From: Cladorhizidae sp. MBARI D1340-BT2
Lineage: Eukaryota; Porifera; Demospongiae; Poecilosclerida; Cladorhizidae
Direction: 5' to 3'
NCBI GenBank assembly: GCA_028752905.1
Contig: JAQNBH010000007.1
Coordinates: 19,860,816-19,924,815, forward strand
Length of the DNA: 64,000 nucleotides
How positions within the stretch are numbered: the first letter of the stretch is position 1; each line of letters opens with the position of its first letter. Positions 1 to 46,959 of this stretch are shown here, in pieces. Both the position numbers and the translations under genes were made by a program. Under the pieces are notes generated by a model. The model did no database searches, was not told the DNA's origin, and saw only the letters and a program-made list of their open reading frames with translations.

Positions 1-361
1 CTTTCGATAAACCCAAGATTTTAACTCGGTCTGCTCTGAGTAAAAGGAGCTTATAGAGATTACCATCTAAAGAATTAATTTCTTCGTGATGCCCACACAG
101 TGGTAATCCTTGACAGAACCCCTTTCATTTTAATGATATTCATTGGAATGTGTTTGTGTGTGTGTTTTCCCCTCCCTCAGATTTCATTTCAGGCACTGGC
201 ACATTTAATTTAATTATACACAGGTACATCATTGAGGTACATTGATAGTGTTAAATAATGCGGAAACAAAATTACTATAACTTAATGGGCTACAGTTACA
301 CATGATGCACATATAGTCAGCATTATTAGTAGTTGTGGAACTAGTGAGCTACAACTCAACC
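1..361. other. non-coding sequence upstream of hAT copy 1
   Basis: AT-rich sequence with a short TG run near 150. I see no coding frame and no terminal inverted repeat that pairs with the hAT end at 3054, so the 5' end of that element is either outside the window or eroded. Confidence 0.4.
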
Positions 362-2807
362 ATGAAGAGGCAACGACAATCTATGGACATCAGGTCATTT
401 TTCAAAATAACAGCCATTGAGGATGAAGATAAGAGAAATTATTGCTAGCTATTTAGCTTGAAGCCTGTAAAAACTTATATATAATTATAATTTATTCAGA
501 TTCTAGTTGAATCTCAGTCTGATCTGGATCATTCTGAAATCAGTACCACTCTGGAAACCTCTCATGAAGATGAAGTTCCTGTACTTAATGAAGGCTCAAG
601 TGAAAGTGCCGAAGGACCAGAATCGTATGATATTGTTAATTTATTATCTCCGAATAGGTCTATTGAATGCTGCTTGTTTAATAAATGAGCTTTCTAGTGG
701 TGCTAGATACTCTTTCTTATGTTACCACGATGTACCATTGCCTAGTGTCCTTTCTGGCACCTTATCACATGGCTATCACCGAAAGTTTAACGTATCGTGA
801 CTCAGTAAATATCCTTGGCTAGTCTACAGTTCTAAGGTAGATGGTGTCTTTTGTGCGCCTTGTGCTCTGTTTCTTCCATCTAGACAACGTAAAGATAAAG
901 GTTATCTGGTAATTAAGCCTTTTTCTAACTGGATCAAGATGAGTTACACTTTGAGTAATCATGCGAAGCTTCAATACCATCATGATTGTTTGCAGCAAGC
1001 AGATGTATTTAAATGTACAATTGAAAATCCAGCATCACGAGAATATCTAATGACAAGCACTGCTGTTCAAAAGAAAATAAGTGAAAACAGGCAATACTGA
1101 GGCAAATTGTAATAGCAATTGTTTTCTTATGCAAACAGGGTATTGCATTTCGTGGAAAGTTAAAGGATGTTGCACCGTCAAAGAATCCTGGCAACTTTTT
1201 AGCACTGCTAAAATCTTTTGCTGAGACAGACAGTATTTTATATGAGCATCTTTATTGTACCAAGGCAAAGAATGGTACCAAGGCAAAGAATGCAAATAAT
1301 GCAACACACTTATCACCAAGGACTCAAAATGAAATTATTAATATTATAGGCTATGATATGATTCTTGCCAAAACAATATCTGAGATATAAAAGAAGCTCC
1401 GTTCTAGCTGATGAGGTTTCATGTCACAATATAGAGCATTTGCCCATATGCCTTCATTGTTGATGGCCATGGTGACATTCGAGAAGAGTTTGTTTCATTT
1501 GTAAAACTTGAGAGAGTCCGAGCAGCTGATATAGCAAATGCCATTATACAGACCTTGGAGGGACTTGGCTTATCACTGAGTGAATTGCGAGGGCAAGGGT
1601 ATGATGGGGCCTCAACAATGAGTGGAGAGATAGCTGGTGTGCAGGCATTACTTTGAGAGAAGCAGCCCAAGGCATTGTACACCCATTGTGCAAGTCATTC
1701 CATTAATCTGGCTATCTTAAGTTCCTGTTCTGTTCCGCCTATAAGGAACTGTGTAGATCAGATAAAAGGTTTCACATTATGGATTAAGTATTCAGCTAAA
1801 AGAGAGGGCCTCCTTAATTAAAGCAATCATTCAGAAGATGTCTCAGATTGGCGCAAAGCAGTGTACGTTTGCATTACTCGATGGGTAGAGAACATCAATG
1901 GCTGGGAGCGTTTCTGTCTATATCATCCTTTTCTAATTGAAATGTGTGAAATAGTTCTCTATGGAAATAGTGAATTTCTGAACTTTAATGATGGTTGGAC
2001 TGCTGATGATAAGAAAAATGCTCTTGCATACATGAAAACGTTGGAGTACTTTGCATTTTTGTATTCCCTAGTCACTCTCTTTAGGTCTCTTCTCTTAAAG
2101 AAGCTGTTGTTAAATTACAAGGAAAGTGCCAAGACCTTATCTCTGGAGTGACAATAGTACAAGACTGTTGCAATGAATTGAAAAGAGAGAGAGCAGATGT
2201 TGATAAATTTTCACAGCGTATCTTTCACTCGGCATAGTTCTAGATTGCAGTTCAGTCCAATATAACTATTTCGATGCCACACACAACTCAGTGACAGCAG
2301 CATCGTCTGAATCCACAAACTAATTCAGTTGAGGATTACTTTAAATGGGCTGACCTGTAGTCATCCCTTTTCTTGACCACATTATTAATGATATTACATC
2401 AAGATTTACCAAGCATACCAAAACCAGGTAACTTCATTGCAATACCTCTTGCCAAGCCATATCACTACTTCGTCCTTTGCTAATATTGAACCTGCTGTTA
2501 CTTTCTATTCTGAAGATCTACCAAATGTGAGTACACTTGATGAAGAGTTACATCGCTGGAAGTTAAGGTGGCTACAAATTTCACCAGATGAGCATCCTCA
2601 AACTCTGAGTGAATCGCTTAAACTCTGCTGTCCCAAAACTCTTCCAAATGTTTATACCCTTTTGCTACACTCCCACTCAGTTCCTGTACTTGTAAACGAT
2701 CTGCTTCCGCACTTCGACGTTTAAACAACTACTTGAGATCCACACAGAGCGAGGAAAGACTCAGTGCCTTAGATTATGGAATGGATATTAATATCGATAC
2801 AGTTTGA
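362..2807 (+). pseudogene. ZMYM1-like / hAT transposase relic (copy 1)
   Basis: Decayed DNA transposase of the hAT superfamily, the type with a TTF zinc finger and a DUF4371 domain often annotated as zinc finger MYM-type protein 1-like. The start MKRQRQSMDIRSFFK is the usual N-terminus of this group. Next come a TTF-type finger near 815-880 (a WLVYS motif followed by CAPCALF), the DUF4371 part (KQGIAFRGKL near 1135-1165; RGQGYDGASTMSG near 1590-1626; THCASHSINLAI near 1683-1717) and the C-terminal hAT dimerisation motif (SASALRRLNNYLRSTQSEER near 2702-2760), with a stop at 2805-2807. At least five in-frame stops or frameshifts break it, so it cannot make a full transposase. A gap in the frame at about 450-500 ends in TTATTCAG and might be an intron. 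Family membership is secure; the exact subfamily is not. Confidence 0.85.
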
Positions 2808-3014
2808 AAACTTTACATGGAACAACATCCACGCAGAATTCAATATTATTTCAGTAATTTTCATCTGTATATTTTTGAAGGTTGCTTAATAAAAATCATC
2901 TCTGTATATATTTTTGGAGTTTCCGCGATTTTTGCTGGATGGTGCATATATATTTCCCTCTTGCACTATCCTCACCATGGCTTTTGGCCACATGATCCAC
3001 ATCCGACATATAAT

Positions 3015-3054
3015 ATACATAACCCCCCTTTTCAAAAGTCTGCATACGCCCCTG
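3015..3054. repeat. probable 3' terminal inverted repeat of hAT copy 1
   Basis: The sequence downstream of the transposase relic ends in CTTTTCAAAAGTCTGCATACGCCCCTG read loosely; the last eight bases CGCCCCTG match the CAGGGGCG type of hAT terminus. I found no partner 5' terminus in the window, so the boundary rests on one end only. Confidence 0.45.
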
Positions 3055-3090
3055 CATCCCATACCAGTTGCTTGCCATTTTTCCATGAAA

Positions 3091-3503
3091 CCATGTGAGG
3101 GTTCAACTGTGAGGATTCAACTCTGAGGGTTCCATTGTTAGGGATCAACTCTGAGGGTTCAACTGTGAGTGTTCCATTGTGTGGATTCAACTCTGAGGGT
3201 TCCATTGTGAGAGATCAACTCTGAGGGTTCCATTGTGAGGGATCAACTCTGAGGGTTCCATTGTGAGGGTTCAACTCTGAGGGTTCCATTATGAGGGATC
3301 AACTCTGAGGGTTCCATTGTTAGGGATCAACTCTGAGGGTTCAACTGTGAGTGTTCCATTGTGTGGGTTCAACTCTGAGGGTTCCATTGTGAGGGATCAA
3401 CTCTGAGGGTTCCATTGTGAGGGATCAACTCTGAGTGTTCCATTGTGAGGGATCAACCGTGAGTGTTCCATTGTGAGGGTTCCATTGTGAGGGTTCAACC
3501 ATG
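3091..3503. repeat. minisatellite, GGGTTCAACTCTGAGG-type units
   Basis: Tandem 16-bp-type units alternate between TGAGGGTTCAACTC and TGAGGGTTCCATTG forms, with scattered G/T and A/G changes, for about 410 bp. It starts some 40 bp after the putative hAT end. No coding function is suggested. Confidence 0.9.
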
Positions 3504-3509
3504 GTTACC

Positions 3510-5035
3510 CCATCAGGCCTTCTTCTGTCAGAACGAAAGAGACCCAACAGTTCCAGTCTATAACAGGCACCTGCAGATGACAATGCTTGGAAGAGGATTG
3601 TCGTTTATGGTGATATGTTGGTAGAAACATCCTTCACTCCTCTTGCAACTAAGACCATGCGTGGCGAGACAATCCACTTCAGCGCCGCAGTGCTGGCAGT
3701 TATGAGGATGACACAAACGGCAACCCTGATGGGATCATTACATCCATCCTCAAAACCCAGGGATGAGATGGAAAGCGTATTTAGCCATGCTACCGGATTC
3801 TTTCACTGAAACAGTCCCAAGCCAGGCTAGAGCCAGATCATCAGGTGACAAAGACTCCACAGGCTTTGACCAAATCCGAGGACTTCTGGAAGCATGCTGC
3901 TATGACCAGATGGTGGGAGATTGCCATGATCCATGATCCATAGAACATGCTAAAAGAGCATCATCCACAAAATGGACAGGGAGTGAAACAAAGTGAGGTA
4001 GGATGGCTTGGACTGGGTCATGAGTGGCAGCAGCTGAGGCCAAGAAGGCAGAGGGAGAAAGCTGCAAGACTCCCTATCCCAACAGGGAGAGTGGCCTGCA
4101 ACCAAGAACGGACATTCTCAGAGAAATTAATGTTATGCTGCTCACAATTGACTTGAGACTCTCGTCATAATCTATCAGGGCAGTAGAGAGAAAACATGGA
4201 GAACTGAGGCTGTACAGCAGCTTCACGATTAAGGTATCCTGAGCAGAAACAAATCTTAGCCTGTCCACCATGACCTTTAGGGTACTGATTTTGTCCCTAA
4301 GAACAGAATCCATGCTATTGCTATGGGTCTGACCACACCCCTTTAGGGTAGCCCCAAAAAAGAAAGGGAAAGAATTCTTCCCTCTAGGACCATGGCAGAG
4401 AAGGCAGGTAAGACAGAGAGAAGGGAGGAGCCCTCATTGGGGTGCTTCAACATGTCGTTCAGATGTTGTGGTCTTAAACCATCAGTACCACCAGCCGACC
4501 CACAGGGGAAGAATCGGATTGCTCGAGCAACATCCCATTCTGTAAAGTAAATGGCATGGGAAAGACATCAGGGGTGGGTGGGATGGATGCATCAGGATGA
4601 GGAGATGGGCACTTCTTTCTGATGGCAGAAAAGGTGGCATCACACCTCTCAGCCTGGAAACCTCTGAGGAAGCCAAGCTAACAGCTCTTTTATATTTTCC
4701 CTCCTCCAGCTTCTCAGACAATCAGTGACCAAGTAACTCCAAGGGATTTGGAGCAGTGTCTTCTTCCTCTCTCAGCTGCTTATTAACCCCAGATACTAAG
4801 GTCCATCGCCAACCACGTCACCTTGGGTGCACTCTTAGACATCTAGAAGTGAAGAGAAAATTCGTAGCTGGCTTTGAAGGGCTCTGGATCCACTAGGGAT
4901 CCTCTTTAGAATCTTAGCCCTAGGTACTTGACTAAAATCAAACACAGAAAGCAGCAGCTCACCATTAGGAGAGGCTGCTGGAGAGGAAACAACCTCACCA
5001 CATGGCGTGGAGCTACCTGTAGATCGCAACGTAGC
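3510..5035 (-). pseudogene. non-LTR retrotransposon (LINE) relic, polymerase region
   Basis: Read on the minus strand, the translation shows pieces of a reverse-transcriptase polyprotein interrupted by stops and frameshifts. In order they are KRIPSGSRAL (near 4880-4915), a catalytic-core-type segment GSAGGTDGLRPQHLNDML (near 4445-4500), a segment SSPCFLSTALIDYDESLKSI (near 4145-4215), and LSPSAFLASAAATHDP (near 4010-4060). These are segments I associate with LINEs of the restriction-like-endonuclease type in sponges and cnidarians, as in the copy near 59-61 kb. No YxDD box survives here, because the part between the first and second halves of the reverse transcriptase appears deleted near 4300-4330. 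No 5' or 3' end could be fixed. Confidence 0.6.
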
Positions 5036-6338
5036 AGCAAGAACTCCCGATGGCTGATTCTATCCATGGTAGTGGCTATTCAAGGGTCAGAGTGCGAACT
5101 ATGTGTTGTGAACTTTTTCTAACTTGTTTATTGTTGTACACTACACATAGCAGCACGTGCCATGTCTTGTTGACTGTTCTTATGTAGACCATGTTGTCCA
5201 GTACACAAATAAGCATATACTGGCATATGATCGGGTCACTTTTGACTGTAACTATCTAAGCAAGGTCAAGCCGCAGCTTCCTTCATGGACTTGTTAACAG
5301 TTGCCTTGGAGTGAAAACTCCACATCTAATCAGCAGTATTAAGTGGGATTATTCATTCTCCTTAGCTTTGATAGTGTCATCAAACTTAAACAATGATGAT
5401 TCTGACCGAAAAAGAGTCTAGTACTGAACAATTGGTCTTCTGGTGCTAAAATTGTTATGAATCAACCAGTATGCAAGTTAGGAAGATGAATTTGTAAGCT
5501 ATGAAGATGAATTTCAAGTTGTTTAAGCTTTTAAAGTACTTTTGGTTCTATAGAATAGTAGCCAAAACCACCATTTAGATGGTGAAGAGCTGATGAGCTC
5601 TTTGGTGGTTTTTAATAGGCATCTGCCATTTAGATCCCACAATGCCATGAATTCTGGTTGCTTAGCGACACAAGTAATAATGCACACCTATTGATTGGTC
5701 TGACAAAAGCTCTGCACAATTTTGGGGGGATTTTGGGGGGGGGGGGTAGACTGACATGGAGAATGATTTGTTGGGCATCTGGTTGTGTAATCATTTACAA
5801 ATTGACAGTCAAAATGCACACTATTGTGCAAATACAAAGGCTGGAACAAAGGTGCTTGGCAAGGTACTTTACATTAATTTCTAACAAGCATAGCTAATTC
5901 TCAATGCTTTCTTAAAATACGTTGACTTAATGGTGAAGCTAGTATGCATTCGCATAAGCAAAACTTTTTACAGCATAAGGATACCCAAACAATTGATTTA
6001 ACAACGATCAAGTGAGTGCTTAGTGAAAGACTTCATAACCAGAGTTTATGGTATTATAGACTATTCTATGTATACTATACTACACATCTTATGCACCACT
6101 CATGAATATGGATGAAGTGAATTATAAACAAACTCTAAATTCTATGTGATAAACCTGAAAATATGGCATGCCAATTGAGTTTGTCTTCACAGATGAAAGC
6201 AAAAATTGGATTGCAAGGAATTGAAAAGATAAGGAAAAGATGGCGACTTGTGAATTGTCTATCAGTGTGTACCAGCTGTAAGAATATTAGATATTGTTCT
6301 GTAGATTCCACTTTCAATCATTGGCTAGATAACAACCA
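5036..6338. other. intergenic sequence with no recognised gene
   Basis: AT-rich, with a G run near 5740-5747 and the hairpin at 5564-5612. I see no coding frame with family features. Confidence 0.4.
5564..5612. repeat. short perfect-armed hairpin
   Basis: Outer arms AAAACCACCA (5564-5573) and TGGTGGTTTT (5603-5612) are exact complements. Inner arms AAGAGCT (5585-5591) and AGCTCTT (5596-5602) are also exact, with a 4-nt loop. It could be a solo foldback or a MITE remnant. Confidence 0.7.
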
Positions 6339-6342
6339 CTAG

Positions 6343-6754
6343 AAATCACCTGTTGAGTTCATAAAGAAATTCTACTAAACAGCATTCATAATTTCACTTC
6401 CTACCCTATGAGTGATCAAAACAAACTTGCCCATAACTCAAGAACAGTTGAATATTTCTCCAAAAGGACAACAGAGTTGAAATCTATAGTGAAAGAGCGT
6501 TTTAATGGCATATAAATTTTAGGGTAACGACAAAAATCTGACTAAAAAAAAATGTTTGTAAAAAAAGTCGGTGTGACTTTTCACTTTACCCTAAAATTTA
6601 TATACCATTATCTTTCACTATATATAGATTTCAACTCTTTTGTCCTATTGGAGAAATATTCAACTGTTCTTGCATGTTTGTTTTGATTACTCATGTTGCA
6701 GGAAGTGATTTATTTAATGCAGTGTAGAATTTCTTCATTACTCAACAGGGTGAT
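6343..6754. mobile_element. 412-bp foldback element (MITE) with CTAG target duplication
   Basis: The two halves are imperfect inverted copies over almost their whole length, separated by about 45 bp near 6533-6577. The left terminus AAATCACCTGTTGAG pairs with the right terminus CTCAACAGGGTGAT. CTAG occurs directly outside both ends (6339-6342 and 6755-6758), which fits a 4-bp target duplication. No transposase frame is inside, so this is a non-autonomous element. The superfamily is not assigned. Confidence 0.8.
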
Positions 6755-6996
6755 CTAGCCTCAGAAGTTTGTGGAAACCACTAAACTAATAGCCCTCATC
6801 ATGCCTGAAATTTTAACATGAGCCATATAAAAATATACCATTAAAAGCACTTTTATAGAGCTACAATGTGGTGTATACAGAAGGTTGCCAAGGCTGACTA
6901 GGCCGCAAGGACTAGGAGCCAGTCGTTTTTTTTTGCTGGGGCAGGGCTCCAATGGTTCAGGCATTTTGCACCGTAGTGATGCGCTAAGCCTTTAGC

Positions 6997-7365
6997 TTGC
7001 AGATGTTCAGAATGCTAGTGTCCAACAACTTGCAGGATGTCTTCCCCAATGTGTTTATATGTCTACGCATATATTTGTCCCTTTTGGTGACAAACAGTTC
7101 TGGCAAGCGCTCTTTCTCTACCCCCAAACGTCTGAAAAACTATTTACGCTCTACTCTGAAAGATGAAAAACTAAACAGTCTAGCCCTGATGCACGTGGAA
7201 TCATCTGTGCTTAGGAAAACCGATTTTCAGTCCTGTGATCAGTTTGTCGAATTACGAGGAAAAGTTTTTTTTCGTGAACTCATAGTTGAAAGAATTTTTT
7301 TTAATTCAACAAATGACCTTGACTGTAAATTGTTAAATTTTCTATTTGATAATTTGTTGTATTAA
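6997..7365 (+). pseudogene. hAT transposase C-terminal fragment (copy 2)
   Basis: An open frame of 122 codons holds the hAT dimerisation region, with SFSTPKRLKNYLRSTLKDEK followed by LNSLALMHVESSVLRK, ending at a TAA at 7363-7365. The upstream 500-600 residues of a transposase are missing, so this is a 5'-truncated copy. It is a different lineage from copy 1: the shared motif differs at many positions. Confidence 0.8.
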
Positions 7366-7829
7366 GTACAAGAACAACATTAAGTCTCGTAGTCTCGTAT
7401 TCAATATTCATTGATTTATAAATTTCATCTTGTATATATAATTGATGTAGAACTTCTACTTGTCCTAATAAATAAGAATTGTGTTTTTATTTTATTTTTT
7501 CATATTAACATCCCACATAAATTACAATTAATTGTACAACTGCTATTAATAAGATAATTAACTGCTTCCATCTTGTAGTGAAACAATCTCTTATATTAAA
7601 TCGATTATCCATAAATTATATATTCTTTAATAAATTATAAAAATTTAATTCACTTCAAACTAAAACGTACTTTCATGAAGAATTTTACTCAAAAATAATT
7701 GTGAGTGGAATTCTACAGAAGACCCGCAAAATGGATATAGGGTGCGGCCTAGTGCCTACCGTACCAGCTATAGTGGGGTGAAAGAGGGAAGTACCGGAGG
7801 GGGTGGGGGCGGGGCGAAGTGCCTAAAAG

Positions 7830-7863
7830 CCTAGCGGCCCGGCCATGGGTTAATATGGCCCTG
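7830..7863. repeat. probable 3' terminus of hAT copy 2
   Basis: Sequence ending GGGTTAATATGGCCCTG lies about 500 bp after the transposase stop, a normal distance for a hAT 3' end. The matching CAGGGCCATATTAA terminus was not found upstream. Confidence 0.4.
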
Positions 7864-9617
7864 TCTTTGGCACTAATCATCATCAACTTTATTTTAATTT
7901 TACATGACAATGAATTAGACAGATGTGATGTGATGCTACATTTGATATTGGTTAGTGTTGTGATGGCAGTCTAATACAAGGCAAGAGCTTTCTGCATTAC
8001 TGCATGGTAATAATATTTTAATCCTAAATATTGCACGTTTGATAAAGCTAGTGTCCATGCATAAGGCCCCTTTGCCTATGTAATATTGATACCAAATGGT
8101 CTTGTGAACAAGACCTTTACGTAGGTTGTGCAAATAAATAAAGGCTCTGGTTCTACACCACCATGAGTGGATGTCGACTCCAAGTGCTCTGGGGATACAA
8201 GCAGGGAGTGCTCGCGAGCACTAGTGTCCTAGCTGGCTGTTTCCCTGAAGCTGGTGCAGTTAGTGGTGCCTTTGTTTCTTCTGGTGATGGCATCCTCGCC
8301 CAAATGAAAGATTTCAACAACAGTACATTTGCCAGAAAGACAAGGCGAGTGAACTAAAGAAGACTTGAAGAACAACACTTGTCAGCATGACATCATCGCA
8401 TGGACCATATTCATTTCTTTCTAAGCTTAATTTCTAATGATCATCTTGTATATGACACAATTATTATGTTTCATTTGTCCCATCGCTCCTTTTTGTTCTA
8501 ACCTTGTGATCAAATACATGCCTGTTGTTTGCAGGGGCATTCCTTTACGCCGGCCGAGGTTAGAGGCTCCATGTGCGTCAGAGACTTCTCGAATCTGAGA
8601 AGTAGCTACAACATGAGAGGTGTAGTGTAACTTACTCTACTCTAGCTAGACTCTGTATTGCAATGTTTTGTACCACTCCTGCTTGCTTCAACAACAGAAA
8701 AGCTTGAAGCTCAGCTCAGCTACCAGGGAACTCCCTTTGGGCAGGACCGTGGAGCGTGGAATATGTCTTTAGGCTCATTTCGATTAACTAACCATGTACA
8801 GCGATGTAGGGAAGTGGTGGCAGAGGAGAAAGAAACTGTTATGGTGAACTGAGGAATGATCTTTGCCCCCCCAACCCCCCACCCCCACCCCCCTCCCCCC
8901 CCTCCAGCAGCAGGACACTCATAACTTAATATTGTGGATATTTTTTTAACTAATTGAGTATTGTTAATATTTTTAATATAGATTGTTATTAGTTACTGTT
9001 ACATAGTCCAACACTGTGTTGTAACATGTGATGGCCTTAACTGGCTCAGCAATATCAAGATTAAATCATATGCGGCATTCTCTATTGTTGCGCCATGTTC
9101 ACAGCTTTATGGGTCACAACAAATAGAGAATTTTTCCCCCATGATGCATAATTAGAGCTTATGCTAACCACGTTCCTGACACTTGGATACCAGCCAATAC
9201 TTTGACATGCCCCTCTACATTCCCTATCTAACCAGTTTTTGTTATTGTCTACCTCAGTACTGTATTGGACAGTGGTTAGATATTGCATAAGTTTTAGGCG
9301 CACTCACACTGCTAACAAGCTGACTAGACTATTTTTGGGGTCATTACACAGTGTAACTCTTCTAGGATTCCATATTACCAATGGACAAACTTACCCCTGG
9401 TCAGAAAAATAGAGGTCCAATATACTGTACAGGTCAATTGCAGGGGTTCCTAATTCAGGAAGTGTTTCCTTCTTCCTCCCTGTGGGTAAACTCTGCTCCG
9501 CCAATGTTATGGGTGCAACTCATAAACGGAAGTTCAATACCTGTGGCATAAAACTGTAGGGTACTAAGTCGAGTGCCACTTGATTTAGCTTACGCTCACA
9601 GTTAAGTTATCTAGAAA
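7864..9617. other. intergenic region upstream of the Eph-like gene
   Basis: No recognised gene. It contains a C-rich run at about 8866-8905. The last 300 bp are the presumed promoter and 5' leader of the receptor gene; a weak CATAAAA lies near 9545, but I cannot assign a start site. Confidence 0.4.
8866..8905 (-). other. G-rich tract on the minus strand (possible G-quadruplex)
   Basis: Five or more runs of 5-9 C on the + strand separated by one or two bases give clustered G runs on the minus strand. This satisfies the usual G-quadruplex sequence pattern. A biological role is not shown. Confidence 0.5.
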
Positions 9618-43744
<34,127 letters not shown>

Positions 43745-43935
43745 CATAGATTCATGATATTGCAATGTCGACAAGAATTAACTATAACTCTATGTATATA
43801 TGTGATAATAACTTAGAAAAGTAATTGGCTGACACTTAATGCTGTATATATTATATAAACATGCAAATATTAATAGTGCGGCAGAGTGCATATAAATAAT
43901 GATATGTACTGAATGTATGTTATATATTTATATTA

Positions 43936-43941
43936 AATAAA
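43936..43941 (+). terminator. polyadenylation signal AATAAA
   Basis: Canonical hexamer about 190 bp after the stop of the transmembrane exon, followed by a TGTGTGTAAGTGTGTGTG-rich stretch that suits a downstream element. Confidence 0.6.
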
Positions 43942-43944
43942 ACT

Positions 43945-45430
43945 GTCATCCCTTTCCATATGTGTGTAAGTGTGTGTGTTCCTGATGTTTGTCCGCCATG
44001 GTTACCTGCACATAGGACCCAAAGAGGTGGAATGAGGAGGGACAGGGAAAACTTGACCAAGGAAATGACATACCCATGCCCCCAAGATTTAGAATAGCCA
44101 TGATGGCATATGTGTGTTCCCTTTATTTGTCTTCAATGAACTCTCCCACAGCCAGATATTCTGAAGAGAACATCTATTCTGAAGAGAACATCTGCTGCAC
44201 TTGTACACACAGAGTGAAGTATACTGCAAATTCCCCCCAAGACCGCCCAATCGAGATCGCTATTACTAACAATCTAGTGTAGGCCAAACTATAAATGGGT
44301 TAAAGAGATTCATAGTCCAAAATGCAGACCTTTCCACTCTATTGGATTGCTTAGTTATGACAATAGGAATTTCCCTATATTACTTAATTTTTATGAAAAT
44401 GACAAATCTGCTGCCGACTGTAAATTTACCACAAGCACCATAATTGGTAGGGTTCACTTCCTTGAATATGTTGCAGAGGAATCATCTATCCATCAATCTG
44501 CCAGTCCATTGACTTACGTTCCCCATTCTTCCTCCTGCCCATCCCAATGCTCACCCACCCACCAATCGGTCTGTCTGTCTGTCCATCCACACCTCCCTCC
44601 CTCCCTCCATCCTCCCCTCTTCCTTCCTTCCCCCCTCTTGCCCTCCCACCCGCCCACCCACCTTAATTGTGCTTAGCTGGAGCATACCAGGTTAAGCTGA
44701 ATGTATTTCTCACAGCATAGAAGTGAGCCATGACTTAGAAGCTTTCTCGGTTGAAACAAATGCACACATATAAGTAACCAGTCTGAGGATGCTGTGAAAA
44801 AGCACATTTTCTATAGTGTGCTTCTAGAAGTTGAACAGAAGAAACATATTTTGACTACAGCACTTACAACTGATAACAAACTCATCATCTTGAGGGTCAT
44901 AATAATTCCTTCACAGTAAAAAGAAGCAAAACAAACAGGGTCAATATTGAGTTCAAAAAAATAAGAGAAAAAGAGTGTTCTCATGTCGATCCGTTTTGTT
45001 GATCTTTATCAGGAAACATTTGTTAAGGAGCAGTAGAGTTGTGTGGGTTAATATAATTTTTTCCGATTGTCAATCTTATCCCAGTTACCCTCAAAACAAT
45101 TCCTCTCTGATTACTGCATCAGTAATTGACAGGATACCTCTCTTGGTACGTGATTAATAGCAACTAAAATAACCATGTTGTTGTTTTAAAGAAATAAACA
45201 ATTTTTTTTCATTTGCCTGTTTATGTGCTACATAATTATGCTTGTGCTTATCGAGTAAGCTATTCATGAGAGCTTTCCTACATTTTTTAAGCCGGTAGAA
45301 ATCAATGTACGATGCGTTAGCGGCCACACAGTTAAAGCACAACACAATAATTATGCACTATCATTTCATATGCTAAATCATGTAGCCATGGTCTATCCAG
45401 CATCCAAAATGGATTAAACTTTCTTGCAGG
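43945..45430. other. intergenic sequence
   Basis: A pyrimidine-rich run lies near 44520-44665 (CCTCCCTCC and CCACCC repeats). No gene recognised. Confidence 0.4.
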
Positions 45431-45638
45431 TGTAGCAGGCAACACAAATTTTGAAGGACTATTAGATTTGGATGTCAAGAGTGTTGGCTTGTCATCAGAT
45501 AATGGTGCTGGATCCTTAGGATCATCAACGTCTTTGGAAGCACATTATTATCACTTATTCAACTTCTTGGACTCCTCCTTCCCTTATAAGCGTGAGCATG
45601 AAAAAGTATACCGAGGTTATTTTTTAGCCATTATGTGA
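45431..45638 (+). other. possible coding segment, unrecognised
   Basis: After a good acceptor (TTTCTTGCAG) an open frame of about 68 codons reads VAGNTNFEGLLDLDVKSVGL near its start and ends FPYKREHEKVYRGYFLAIM at a TGA. The balanced composition suggests real or recently lost coding sequence. I do not recognise the family and no partner exon is certain. Confidence 0.25.
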
Positions 45639-46959
45639 TCAGCTAGCTGATATGACAGAGTTGTAGCTAATGAGAATCTTTGGATAAATGAACAGATTTT
45701 AGCTCTGCACCTTTGTGTCTTGTAGGAAGCCCTCCTGAATCTGCTTAAGATGCTAATAAAGCAAAATCAAATCTTCACAAAAAAGCAGCTGATGAATGTA
45801 TAAGCTTGTCTGTTGTAGGGACCAAAGACACCAGTTTTGTCAGCACTGATCACAAAATCTACAACTAATGGGCATTTTAAGTACAGGTGTCCATAGCTGA
45901 TTTTTACCTCTAAGATTGACCCATCCAAAATACAGGGGAAGTGCCTTCCCTCTCCCCCCCCCCCCCCCCCCCCCATCCCTTTCCCCCCTCCATAACACCC
46001 TGCTTATTGAAGTGTGTTATTTGTATATGTGCCGTACACACCATCACCTTCACGTGGTTACCTGTGAAGCTCTAGCCATGCAGTATGGTCAGCAGTTCAA
46101 TCCTTGGACAAAAAGAATTGTTAAAGTGTGTAGCAATGGTAATTGCAAAATCTGAAACTAGAGCCGATTATTATGGGGTAAAGATTGATTCAATGATAAA
46201 GCATGCTATTAATCAATACAGCTTGTTATTAATGATTCATACCAATTTCAGTTAGACGGCAGTTAAAATTCAAACAGGACATGAAGGCTTTTGATGAACT
46301 AAAGGTTACTGCCTGTTTTGACTGATGATACAGCAATAGTATATTGACAATATCAGTCAGTAGCTAAAAAGAAGACTTGATTTTGATGGACTAAAGGTCA
46401 GCTAACATGTTTTGACATATCTGTTATAAATAGGGTAGCTGAACATGAGCTAAGGTCATTCACAACCTGAGAGGACGATATGTGGATGACCCAAAAGCAG
46501 TGTCTATTATAAAGTCACCAGGCCACAGGTTTACAACATGTGCATGTATGTTGAATATTTATGTGTGTCTGCTGTCTATATAGAGCATTGTCTGCATTTT
46601 GGATTATTCTAGCCATTACACTAACCCTATCCATTACATGTACACCCCCAAGATGACTATTAAAAAGGTGATTGATAGATTGTGTAGCCATAAGAGGATG
46701 ATTATGTCTATGAAGTCTTTAAAAATGATGACTTCCTGGTAGTAAATGTTTTACACAAACATAATTATGAAATCCTTTATCAACAAACGTTGTAGTGAAG
46801 TACTTTTGGCCCATGCCAAAATTACTTTTATTACTTCAACAAATGTAATTGCTTCCCCATTATGCATGAGATATTTACAAAAATTATTATCTACACTAAT
46901 TTTAGTTTCTTACCCATACAAAGCAGTGAAGCATTCCTCTGTTTGGTAAACCATTGGTA

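Noticed and set aside
8163..8357. 64-codon open frame as a gene
   Set aside because: No family features, no splice or polyadenylation context, and a length expected by chance.
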